From contig JAVGVS010000488.1 of assembly GCA_032718565.1 (NCBI GenBank), positions 1 through 64,000 of the forward strand: a stretch of DNA of 64,000 bases, given 5' to 3'. This document shows positions 1 to 12,600 of the stretch, piece by piece; the stretch's first letter is position 1, and the number at the start of each line of letters is the position of its first letter. The position numbers and the translations under genes were made by a program. The DNA comes from Distichodus sexfasciatus. Lineage: Eukaryota; Chordata; Actinopteri; Characiformes; Distichodontidae. The notes beneath the pieces were generated by a model, which was given only the letters and a program-made list of their open reading frames with translations, was not told the origin of the DNA and did not search any database.

Positions 1-605
1 GGGCCTCCTATGGCATGGGACTCTGAGTGGTGCTGCTGTTGCTGCTGTGGCGGCGGGAACTCGGTGTTGAGGCACAGCCAGGCATGGAAGGCAAAGCCGC
101 TGCCAGGCCAGCGCTGGATGGCGGGAACCATGATGCCTGCCATGGGTGGCGTGAGGTCGAAGTACTGTAGCGCACTGGTGCTGATGCCGGTGCCGCCCTC
201 GCCCCGGGCAGCCATGGCAGACAGGGCCCGGATGGCGCGGCCGCAGTAGGGATGTGGGGGAGAACCTGGCTCGGTGCGCAGCAGCCGGAGGAGGCTCTTA
301 AGCTCACGAGGACGCAGCGACAGGGAGCCCAGGTCCTGCAGCAGCCCCAGCAGGGCGTCGGCGCACTGCCGGTCCAGCCGGGTTGGTGGCTCGGACAGAA
401 CTTCCAGCAGGCAGCCCACCAGGCCAGCTTCGACTGCCACGGTGCGACATGCCAACGTCCCCCGGCACACTGCCGCCAACCACTGGGACACCAGCAGCTG
501 CAGAGAGCGAGAGCCCAGATCAGGGAGCCATTGCAGGAGAAGGAGCAGGGGCTGGACGTTGCTGATGCCCAGCTGCAGTGCCTGGGAGTGCTCACCTTCC
601 ACCGC
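1..605 (-). CDS. nbeal2: nbeal2 coding exon 13, partial (residues 454 to about 655)
   Basis: TCTTAG acceptor. Open to the window edge with no donor seen. Begins AVEGEHSQALQLGISNVQP, runs through leucine-rich helices, and enters the concanavalin/LamG-like domain (YFDLTPPMAGIM, GFAFHAWLCL). A PPPQQQQQHH tract (about residues 637-646, from a CAG/CAA run) sits in a loop of that domain. High GC. Confidence 0.93.
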
Positions 606-3600
606 CTAAGAGGGGAGAGAGCGTGAAAGAGAAAGATGTCAAAATGATCTGTGCCACCTTTATGAACTCCCTCCGCAATAAGGCTGTAGAATTCACCCAG
701 CTTTCTTAGGCTTAGGGCTGGTTGATACGACCTCATACTAATCCCTACAGGCTTCTCGATTAACCTCCCAGCTCTACTCACCATGTTCATCAGCTCCTGC
801 AGGAGCCTCTTGGACGGCTGGCCCTGGCTCTTCAGCACATCAAACAGTTGTGAGTAGCCGATGCGCTCCTTAAACACCTCCTGTAGGAAGAACAGCAACA
901 GAATCAGGACACAAACCTTCACCCAGACACTTAACTACAATGAAAGTGCACAGAAAGTACAAGCTCAGCAACTTTAAGTCTAGCTGATCAACATTTAATA
1001 CAGTACATCCTCATTCGAAAAGTCTACATCAGCACTTGGCATGGCAGAAAGGACAACTGAGATATGAAGGTTTTACACAACACAGAACAGCGTGTCATTT
1101 GGACCTGCACTTCAAAGTCTTGGGACTTGAACTCAAGCTCAAAGACTTGAGATTTGACCTGGACTCAAGCTCAATGAACAGCCCTAAGTTGGATTAGCCC
1201 CTCAAAGGTTTGAGACTTGAACTTGACTTAGCCTCTGATCAAAGACTTGATTTGGACCTGCCCCTCAGAGACCTGGGACTTGACCTGAACTCAAGCTCAA
1301 AGACTTGAAATTTTGACTTGGACTCACTCCTCAAATATTTCAGACTTGACTTGGTCTTGACCCTCAGAGGACTGAGACTTGACTTGGATTCAAGCTTAAA
1401 GACATGAAACTTGACTTGGACTTGCTACTCAAAGGCTTTAGATTTGACTTGGACTCTAGCTTAAAGACTTGAGACTTGACTTAAAAACTTGCCCCTCAAT
1501 GACTTGAGACCTAAGTTAGACTAGCCCCTCAAATGTCTGAGCCTTGAACTGGACTTGCCCCCAAAAGGACTTGAGACTTGAACTCAAAGACTTTAGACTT
1601 GACTTAGCCTCTGATCAAAGACTTGAGACCTGACTTGGAATTGCCCCTCAGAGACTTGAGACTCAACTCGGACTTGCCCTTCAAAGACTGAATTTGACTT
1701 AAACTTGAGCTCAAAGACTTGAAACTTGACTTGAACCTGTCTCTCAAAGACTCGAGTCTTCATTTGGATCTGCCCCGCAGAGACTCGAAGCTCCAAGACT
1801 TGAGATTTTGGCCCAATCCCAATGCCCCCACTTAGCCCTACCCCTTAGCCCTACCCCTCCGTTTTGCGCGTACCCGCGTAGGGAAGCGTTGTCCCATTTC
1901 TTTTTAGCAGCGAGGGGTAGTGGTGTTCGGCCCTCAAGATAGCCCTCGAAACGGAGATTTTTCAGATGCTGACTCAAAACCGAGTGAAAGAAGAAAATTC
2001 CCACAATGCATTGCAATACACAATCAAGAAAAGAAAAGATGGCTAGCGGTGTGGGGAAAGAAGTTCATAAATGTAAGTACATCTTTATAAATACGCTTGC
2101 AAAAAAAATCTAATTTTAGCGGAATATCTTAGCTTAATGTAAGTGAAACGGAGTATGAGGTTGAATTTTTAAAAAACAAATTTCTGAAAATCGCTAATTC
2201 TGTGCGTAGAGACAGAGCTGTATCTCTGTAATATTTATAGAAAAAGAACCGAGCAGGGGTGAGTTTCACAGAAATATCGAAAAAATAAGAAGGTATTATT
2301 CAGAGAGAGAGTGTTCAAAGTCCTTTTTATGTAGTTTTTTGGCTACGACACTTTTGGGAAACTCACCCCCGATTGTTTTCTGACGTAAGAGAGTGGTGTC
2401 CGGATTCCTAGGTAAAGATTTCAAGCCCCACCCCTTGTGGCTACGATCTGTGAAGTCAACTTTGAAAGGGAGGGCCCTTGAAATCGAGTGGTAGGGCTAA
2501 GGGAGGAGAAATGGGATTGGGCCTTTGACTTGGACTCGCTCCTCAAAGATCTAAGACTTGACTTGGACTCTAGCTTTAAGATATGAAACTTGGCTTGGAC
2601 TTGCATCTCAAAGACTAGAGCTATGACTTGGACTTGTCCCTCAATGACTTGAGTCTTCGTTTGGACCTAGCCTTCAAAGACGTGAGACTTGATCTGGACG
2701 TTACCCTCAAGGGTTTGAGACCTGAACATGACTTGCCTGAACCGGACTTGTCCCTCAAAGGGTTGACACTTGATTGTATTTATCCCTCAAAGTCCTGAGA
2801 CTTGACCTGGTCTTGCCCCTCAAAGACTTTAGATTTGACTAGGACTTGAGCTCAAAGACTTGAGATTTGGACTTCCAAAAAGAAGACTTTTGAGCATCTT
2901 CTGGTGTGTGTGTTTAAGTGTTAGTCAAAACTAAGACAACATACATACCTTAGCAGATGGCGAGTTGCTCATAATGGCAGTGAGGACTCCAATGGCGTGT
3001 ATCGTAATGCAGTCAGAACCTTTTTCCCAAACCTACACACACATATGTACACACATCGCATGATTCAGCACAAAGACAATTACAGTCTGAAAAGCCTCTG
3101 CACCAAACACAGCGTGTGATGTATTAGTCCGGAAACCTGAAACCGACCTCAGGGTTAGATAACACTTCACACATCATGAACACAACACCCCAAAAACAGT
3201 GCAAAAAACTCCACCTGTTACCACAGACACAAAACCATGCAGAACCAGGTCCAGAGATTAAAAAATAGGGCCCAGAAAGAAAACATCCGAACCCAGAGAA
3301 ACCCACAGCCATAAAACAGATCAGCCTTCACCAGCAACACACACACACACACGACTCAAACCTGCACAGTCTGACAGGGCATGCATGCCAACCCAGGTAT
3401 TGCATGCACAAGAACACCCAAGGACCAAGTTTACACCAACATATGCAATGCACACGTGCAATATACACACGTCTACAGCAGACTCTCCCTCCACTTCTTG
3501 GCTGAAACCAATTTTAGCTTTCTGATTTCACTTTAAATTGGCTTCCCCTTTTTCTGCTATGCTTGTGTGCAACTTTGCAAGAGTGTGCATGATTGCATGC

Positions 3601-6600
3601 ATGAGGATATTAGCTGATAAGAGAAATTGTGTGTGTGTATGCGTGTTTGTGTGTGTGTGTAAAAGAGGAGGGTGAGTTTCCTGTGGACGGGCCCTCAGGG
3701 GAAAGTACCTGCTCCACTTCAGTCTCTGTGAGCAAACGTGTGGTGAGGTCATACTGAGCCTCACATTCTGTCCTACACCTGCTGCTCTGATATAGCTGTA
3801 GCACACGCACACAGACACAGACACACAAATATGCACAGACAAGATGAAGAGAAGCAGTCAGAAACATGGTGCACAGATCACATACTGACTCACGGAAAAG
3901 TCAGACACGAGAGAAGGAAATTAAAGAAAACAGAACGAGGGAAAGAACTTTATCCTGATTGTACAACATGGGCCCGATTGCCTCATTAGGGAGAAGTTAC
4001 AAAACTATTCGGTTAAAACTGTCTCTCTCTCTTTCACACACACCTAAAAGGGTCTACAGACCAGTAGTTCTAGCCTCCAGTTTCAAACTTAAGATATTTA
4101 AATTTTTAATAGAAGAGGACGTTACTATGAAATGTCATTGGCCAATGGCAAAGAAACACACATATGCACATAAAGCGTAGAATGAAAAGATTTAGCAGCA
4201 ATCATTTATCATTTATTGCGCTGTTGACCTTTATCGCCTAATGGTGCGTTCCATTTGCCTCTGAATCCGAGATTCAGTTGACGAGATCCGCTAAAAATGC
4301 AGTGAAAACTGAGTTGGATGCGTTCCATTTGTCGAAGAAGAGTTTGTCATTGTGAACACACCACAGCACAGCACACAGTGCACCACAACGTGATCTCTAC
4401 ATTAACCCATCCGTGAAGGAGCAGTGGGCAGCTAACAAACGCCCGGGGAGCAGTGCTTGGGGACGGTACCTTGCTCATGAGCACCTCAGTGGTAACTTTA
4501 CCTGTCCTGGATTCAAACCTGCGACCTTCTGATCACGGGTCGAACACCCTACCGTTACGCCACCAACTGCCCCACTCAGATAGAAGCCACTAGGCTAAAA
4601 GTAAAGCTAACACATCTACATTTTTAAATCTGAATTTTCCGTCTCGAGTTGCTTCTCCTGCTCATCTTCCTGTTCGGCTAACTAGGCTAGTCATTTGTTT
4701 TTAGCAACATCAACCAGCCAATTTAGCATCGCCACTTGATAAACGACACCTAACGCGGTATTTCACGTATAACATGACCGTAGCAACACGTCTATCAACT
4801 ACAACAACACAGTATTATGTACACAGCTGACCAAGTTAGACACAAACGACACTAAAGTGATTAAAATGTAAAAAAAAAATCACAGCATCTGCACTGAGCA
4901 GCCATCTTGGATTCCGAACTCCTCTGTGCTGCTACGAAATATTAGGCCGGATGTCCGAGAAACGGGGGTGCGCATGTCGTCACTTCCAGCCTCAGCTTTC
5001 GGAAAAACGACTTGGAAACCGAGCACCGACGGCAAATGGAATGCACTATAAAGGCTCATGTTCACCAAACACGTTTTTTTTGCTGACACCGCCAATTTTT
5101 TATACAAATTCTATGAGCTTCAGCGTTCAGACCGCTAAGCGCCCTCTTTCTGCAGAGAAAACTTCAAGTTAAAATCCGTTTTTTAAACTTTTAAAACAGC
5201 ACTGCGCCAGTCAAAACTGAGGAAGGAGCAGGGCATATAAATCGGTGGTACACTCCCAGCTGTTTACAGTTTATTTCATGCACCCAATCTCGTCTCGAAG
5301 ACATGTGAGAATCTATTCCAAACTAAGATAGGAACGAATGCGGACGTGCCCGATGGTGCTTTCTGTAGCTTAGCAGCAACGAGTGCTGAGAGAAAGTGCT
5401 GAGAAAGCGCGCTGGAAGTATTTGCTTTTGCATGTGTCTCACAAAACGTGTAAAACAAAAAAGGAACAATAAAATAAATACACAGTTGTGCAAGTGGAAA
5501 AACTGTGTGCATGTCAGCGTCCACTGACCTTGCTGTTCTGAATGAGGCGCAGGATGTGCTCGTAGCAGTTGTTATTCAGGAATATGGCCTGCAACACGGG
5601 CCGGTCGGGGCACTGCAGGATCTCTGGGATGGCGTCTAAATGGGGAAAAAACACATTTACATGCACTGCATTAAGTAGACTCATATACAGAGCATCTCCC
5701 AGTTCACAAACACAGAGACAATCTATCGGGAGCAACTTGGGGTTTAGAGTTTTTGCTGAGATATGCAATGATGAAATTCAAGCTCTCAAGACTAGGGCTG
5801 GACAATATGATCTTCTTCCTCTTCTTCTTCTTCCTCTTTCGGCTTTTCCCTTCAGGGGTCGCCACAGCGAATCATCTGGCTCCATTTAGTCCTATCCTCT
5901 GCGTCCTCTACCCTCACACCAACTAACTTCATGTCCTCTTTCACCACATCCATAAATCTCCTTTTGGTCTTCCTCTCAGCCTCCTGCCTGGTGGCACCAA
6001 CCTCAGCATCCTTCTACCTATGTACTCATTGTCTTTTCTCTGGACATGTCCAAACCATCTCAGTCTGGCCTCTCTGACTTTATCTCCAAAACATCTAACA
6101 TGAGCTGTCCCTCTGATGAACTCATTCCCGATCCTATCCATCCTCGTCACTCCCAAAGAGAACCTCAACATCTTGAGCTCTGCAACCTCTAGTTCTGCCT
6201 CCTGTCTTTTCCTCATTGGCACTGTCTCCAAACCATACAACACGGCTGGTCTCACTACTGTCTTGTACATCTTTCCTTTCATTCTTGCTGAAACCCTTTT
6301 ATCACACATCACACCTGACACTTTTCTCCACCCATTCCAACCTGCTTGCACACGCTTCTTCACCTCTTTTCCACTCTCTCCGTTGCTTTGGACCTTGAAG
6401 TACTTGAAGTCCTCTACCTTTTTTCTTCTACTCCCTGTAACTTCACTGTTCCACTTGTTCCACTGTTCATTTACACACATGTATTCTGTCTTGCTGCGAC
6501 TAATCTTCATTCCTCTCTTCTCCAGCACATATCTCCACCTCTCTAGCCTTTCCTCTACCTGCGCCCTGCTCTCACTGCAGATCACAATGTCATCTGCAAA

Positions 6601-9600
6601 CATCATAGTCCATGGAGACTCCTGTCTAACATCATCTGTCAGCCTGTCCATCACCATAGCAAACAAGAAGGGGCTTAGAGCTGATCCTTGATGTAGTCCC
6701 ACCTCCACCTTGAACTCCTCTGTCACTCCTACAGCACATCTCACTGCTGTCTCACAGTTCTCATACATGTCCTGCACCACTCTAACGTACTTCTCTACCA
6801 CTCCAGACCTCCTCATGTAATACCACAGCTCCTCTCTCGGCACCCTGTCATATGCTTTCTCTAAATCTACAAAGACACAATGCAGCTCCCTCTGACCTTC
6901 TCTGTACTTCTCCATCAGCATCCTTAAAGCAAAAATAGCATCTGTAGTACTCTTTCTTGGCATGAAACCGTACTGCTGCTCACAGATGCTCACTTCTGAC
7001 CTAAGCCTAGCTTCCACCACTCTTTCCCAAAGCTTCATTGTATGACTCATTAGCTTTATTGACCTCAAACCAATAAATTTCAGGACCAAAACTGTAGTTA
7101 AATTATGCATGTCTTTTTTTCTACCTCTAGTTTAAAGGTTAAAGCCTGTGTATATATATATTTTGCTTTTCTATGTGATTTATTTTTACGACTTTTTCCT
7201 TGGACCCCGCTAGTTGCTGCTACATTGATCCAGTTTAGGTTAGCAGGCGGCGGCAGTGTGGGTGGTCCGTGACATGCAATCAAGTTTCACTACTGAAATC
7301 ACTTTTTTAAAATTATTTAACTTGATTTATTTTTCAAAATATGTTTTAGGCATTTTTATGAATTAAAGAATTGAATTCAAATTTCTAAAAAATAATAGAA
7401 AACAAAAACAATTCCTCCGTCCACACACACACACACACAGGCACGGAGTGGGCCGCAGACTACTGTTTAGTCTGAAGGGTGGTCCCTGGGACAGAACCAG
7501 TCGAAAAGCCCTGCGTTACATGATATTGTGGTAACACTGCATCACCAAGTCTAAATATCAGCTTAAGTCCTGTCACAGGCTGACTCGAGTCTGCTAAAAA
7601 TCGGGGAAATCACCTGCAAGGAAATCACCAAACAGTTCAGATCCCCAGCTCTGCAGCATCTGCTCTGGTGTAAAGAGTGAATGTGGTGAGACTCTCACAC
7701 CTCGTCTGTTTATATCTGGTGCGCACAAACTGAACGAGAGAAACTTGTGATGACATGAGGGAAGTTCGCAGAAGTCAATCAACTTCTCTATTCTAACAAT
7801 TCCATGTCGAGGAACTGGATAAAGTCACTAGAGCTGCAACAACTGATCGATCAAACTGATTAAAAAGATAGTTGGCAACTAATTGAATAATGGATTAGTT
7901 GGGTCTACGTTTTTATACACATACATACAGTGGCTACTCCCTAATGTGTGGTCAGTAAGCTAACCAAAGCCGCAGCGGCAGTAAAGCAGCATTAAGCTGG
8001 ACGCTGACCGCCATAAAAGAAGAATAAGAAGTAGACGAGAACCTGTGCCGTGTCTTGCGGTCACAAAAACTGAAGTAATCACGGAGAAACGCATGAATTA
8101 TATTTTGTTAGCCTGCACAACTCTCATAGAAGTCCAACATTCACTAAAGCGTCCAGTTCAGTCAAATCTTCCCATTTATTACAGACAAAACTCATTTTTA
8201 GCTGATAAATAACAACAACCGAGCGTTCTACTCACAGTACAGACATTTACTTGATATTTTCAGTGATTATTCCGACGTGTGTCCACCATGTTATTGTGAC
8301 ACGACTCTCATGTGGAACGCTGTCTTGCACAAAAATGTAGTTCTCTTCCAGAAATGAGTCAAAAATGAGTTTTTGACCAACATGAGTCCAAATTGACTAA
8401 AGATGGCTAAAATTTCAATATTACAGACCATCATCACCCAGAAGTTACATGAAAAATGTTAGAGAATGGAGGTAAAGACTATGACCAACTGTCGAGAGCA
8501 GGGCTGGGGGATTTGACATCAAATCACTATCACGATTAACTGAACATTTGACATCAATTATAATTAATAAACATTGTTTTTGGGCTTTTTTTGGGTTGTT
8601 TTTTGGTTTACTGACAAGCTTTTTACTGTATATATGCTCAACTATTAAAGCTGGGATTAGTTTTTTATTAATTCCCAAATCTTTGTGATTTGCAGTGTAT
8701 TTTTTTGTATTTTTCTATTTGCTAGCGAGGTCGAGGGCGCTTCCTTACTGAGCATGTGCGTTTGGAGCATGATGAGGTTCTCCTCCCAGGCCATTCCGTC
8801 TTCCTGCTCCTGGCTGGCTGGAGGCCGGTTCCAGTTGAGCAGCTGGAAGTAGCTGTTGAGCACTATCTTGATCTCCAGCTGCCTCTCGGCCGGACTGCTG
8901 GCGTGCAGGAGGTGGATCATGGCGGTCAGGCAGCGCAGGGTCAGCCGCAGCAGCTGGGGCTCTTTGGGATCCGGTTTGGACGAAGCCGGCGGACACAGGC
9001 ACCAGGTCCGCAGCACAGACATCAGGTCCTCCACGGCGTTGGGGGTTATGGAGCGCAGGCCGTTCTTTTAAAACACATTCACATTTGTTTATTCATGCGG
9101 AACGACTTCCACTCCATTCCGTTCAGTCATGGGGTTAAGGGTCTTGCTCACGACCCCAGGGCAGTAAAGCTGGAGGTAGGATTAGAACCCACAACGTCTT
9201 GGTTTTGAGGTGAGCGTTCTAACCATTAGACCACCACCCATATGTACGCTAGAGTCTATCTAGCAAGCAAAATCTCATGTCTGCAACACTCGCGTTCAAC
9301 TCTGCTTTCACTAGTGTTGCTGTCCTCGAGTCCAGTTTTTGAAAATCTCAGTCTTGTCTCGGACTCGGTCATATTTGTACCCGGTCTTGTCATGGACTCA
9401 GACAAGGAGGACTCAGGATTTTATCTGGAGACCAGCCGAGACCACAACTCTGAGAATATTACTATTAAAACTCTTTGACGCAGGCATTTTGCGTTGTTTA
9501 TTAATTTGTGTTTTAATAACTCAGAATCCCTTAAACTTACAGAAACCACACATACCGTCAGAATCACAAGACTTTCAACTTACCGACATTATATTCATTC

Positions 9601-12600
9601 CTCTGTATGTGAAGTTATTTCTGAGTAATTCCCTGCACAAAGACTGAATTGTGTAAAAACACATAAATTATACTATTCGCGATAATTACACAGATGCTCG
9701 CAACTCTCATATGGAACACCATCATGCACAAAAATGTAGTTTTCTTCTCTTCCATTTATAAGACAAAATGAGTTCAAATCGACTCAAAATGACCCAAAAC
9801 TTTAGTATTTCTTCATTTTCAATTGATTTTGAATTGAATTTTTTTTTTCATTTTAGAATCTTAGAGAGTAATCAATAAATATAGGAAAAGTGAACACCAA
9901 AAGGATAAAGACTTTATGTTTCTTCACAGCACTGAGCCATAGAATGTCTCTGCATAATAACAACTCTGCAAGTCAATAACACAGTGAGTTTGGTCTTGAG
10001 GAGTGTTCACTGTGGTTTGTTGAGTTTAACATACGATGTGATCAGTGTTGATAACTGCTACTAGTGAAGTGATTTCCTCATTATAGATATGTAAGAGAGA
10101 AATATTGAATATTTGGTATTTGATTTGCACTGTAATGTCTTTGAACTTTACATCTTGGGATGTTAAACGTACTTTGTCTACGGCTGGGTGGACAACAGAC
10201 CTGAATCTTGAATTAATCAAATCGTGAATGAGTCAAATTATTTTTACCTGTGATTAATCTAGATATATTCTTTTCTACAAGAGGGTGGCATGAAACATTT
10301 GGAAACCACTGAGCTCGATGTTTTCAGATAATCTCTTTTTCGAAATGTGAGTGGGATTAGTTTTGGGTTTTAACAAGCAAACTTTTACCCATCAGACCAC
10401 ATTCAAAGCAGTTTCGATTTCGATGTTGAATGTAACGTGTAGTGAAGTTTTTGGATGTAGGGTACAAACATCAAACATAGGTGAAAGATACCTTTGACCC
10501 GCTGATGACGGCCCCCTGTAGATGCACCAGCCTCAGCAGCAGCGGATCAGGAAGGAGTTCACTCTCCTGCAGCCAGTCTGTGAGCGAGATCAGGTCCCAC
10601 AGGCCAAGGTTAAGTGTTAGAAGAAGCTGTGCAAAAACTTTGACCTTTCTAACAAAGGTTAAAATACAGTATCAATATTTATTATTATCAGTAAATCAAG
10701 CTCTCTTTTAATTATCTAATGACATTTAGAGAGTGTCCACATTTAAGAAAGTGAATTAAAAAATTCTAAAAAGTGTAGCTTGGTCTAAAAGAGTTGTACG
10801 TACGGCTGGACGATACGACCTTGAATCAATCACGATTAACTGGACGTTTTAAATCGATTGTGATTAATAAACAATTATTTAGTTTTGAGCTTTTTGTTTG
10901 TTTGTTATTTGCCCTCATAGTTCACTGACAAGGTTTGTATTGTACAGAGCCTCCAGGATTTCGTGATGTTACGATCGCCACTATTAACGCAAATTCAGCC
11001 AATCCCACGTGAATTCATTACTAATGTGCAAATATGACCAATTACCACAACTTTTCCGCAATTGTTGACCAATCATTGTCGTTTCCCACAAAACGTTGAG
11101 CCATACGTCAGCGAACTCACTTCCTTGTTACGTTTAGAAGACTCAGGAAACGTGTGATAAAAACGCCTCACATTTCCCTTCAAAAACTAACTGATTAACG
11201 GTCAATAAAAATAACAGTGGTTTTGTTCCCTTCATTTGAATTAATTGTTAAAGACTCACTATAAAGGGAGACAAAATCGCAATTTTTTTCCATAACTTTG
11301 ACTTACTCCCGCAACTTTATTGCAACAAAATGCCTAAAAACACCGCAACTTTCATCACAATATTTTTTTTCAGAAAATCTGCCGCAAAAATCAGGAATTT
11401 TGGGCTGCAAAAATCTCAGAAAAAGGCCCACAAAATGCTGGGACGACAGACCTATAAAACCTGGAATATTATTTCTAATAGGAGTGCATAAATTTGTGAT
11501 TTTAAAATAATTAAAGTGGTAGTATGTTTTTTTAAAAGGACACTGCATGAACACAAACTGGGGAAAATATTAACAGAATTTATAATCAGAATAACCAACA
11601 TGGGTAAAACCCCGTCGATTAGAGGTTCTGATTAGTTTTCAATGACTCGCTCAGCCCTAGTACATACGATTTTCACTTTAAGGGGTAATTTTTTAGCGTA
11701 ACATATTAGAATCCAAGTGGAGTGCTAACTTGCTGTTTCATCTGAACATATATCCACATATGAAATAAATCAGACATACTGTAAATAAGCAACTTTTATT
11801 ACGCTCTGGGAAATTTCTAAAGGCCACGTATAAATGCGTCATTTGCAAACCTGCTATGACTAACTCCTTGGTCTGGTTCACGGAGCCTTTTCATGCTCTG
11901 TGAAGCACATCCAGGTATTTCATCATCAATCTTCTGTGAAATTAGGGAAGTCTCAAATACTTGGTCTGTTAGTTCACTTGCCGATGTAAATTTTTCGTTC
12001 TTTTGCGTAGTTCGCTTTCACATTGTAGGCCGCGCAAGCGGACCGGTGAAGACGTGCTGCGAGACGGCTGTGAAGGAGAGCTCTCCTCGGAGCTCCACGT
12101 TAACCCACCGCTCATTTCTAGCACTGGATATACACGTCTGTGTGTTGTGTAGTTATACAAACTATTATTTCCCATAATGCACGACAACGACGGGAGCCCG
12201 TTAAATCCCAAAAAGGTCTGCTTTTAGAAACTGGGTGGGATCGAGGATGGGCTGCTTTCACACCTTAAACCAACCGTGCCAGAGCTGGTTTGGAACCGAA
12301 CCACAACCGCCTCTTCAGCTGGGTTTCGGTACGCTTGTTTGCTCCGAGTGCTTATATTCACACCTTCCCAAAAGGTTCGAACCAAAGGAGGAAATGAAGT
12401 TGGGTTTGTTTAAAGTGAACTAAACAAGGCAGGTGTGAATACACCCTTAGACAGCAAGAGTGACAAAAGAGCAATAGAGATCTTGCTATAACTATAACTG
12501 AGTGGAATGGTACCTTGCCCATAAGTACCATCAGTACATCAGTTGTAGCTTTATCGTTCTGCTAAAGCTGGTTAAGGCACCACTGAGGTACTGATGGAAT

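Noticed and set aside
252..626. Plus-strand open frames of 111-124 codons opposite nbeal2 exon 13
   Set aside because: They are antisense shadows of a GC-rich coding exon, with glutamine- and serine-rich composition and no homology.
8..922. A 304-codon minus-strand open frame spanning exons 12 and 13 of nbeal2
   Set aside because: It runs through the intron at 606-781. Beyond the exon 12 donor it reads exon 13 in the wrong frame; the spliced, phase-consistent reading matches NBEAL2.
5569..5889. Plus-strand open frame across nbeal2 exon 9 and the LINE tail
   Set aside because: Joins the antisense of a known exon to the 3' end of a LINE; no independent support.
6116..6691. 191-codon plus-strand open frame
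   Set aside because: It is the complement of the LINE reverse transcriptase frame and is rich in serine, leucine and threonine, as expected for an antisense shadow.
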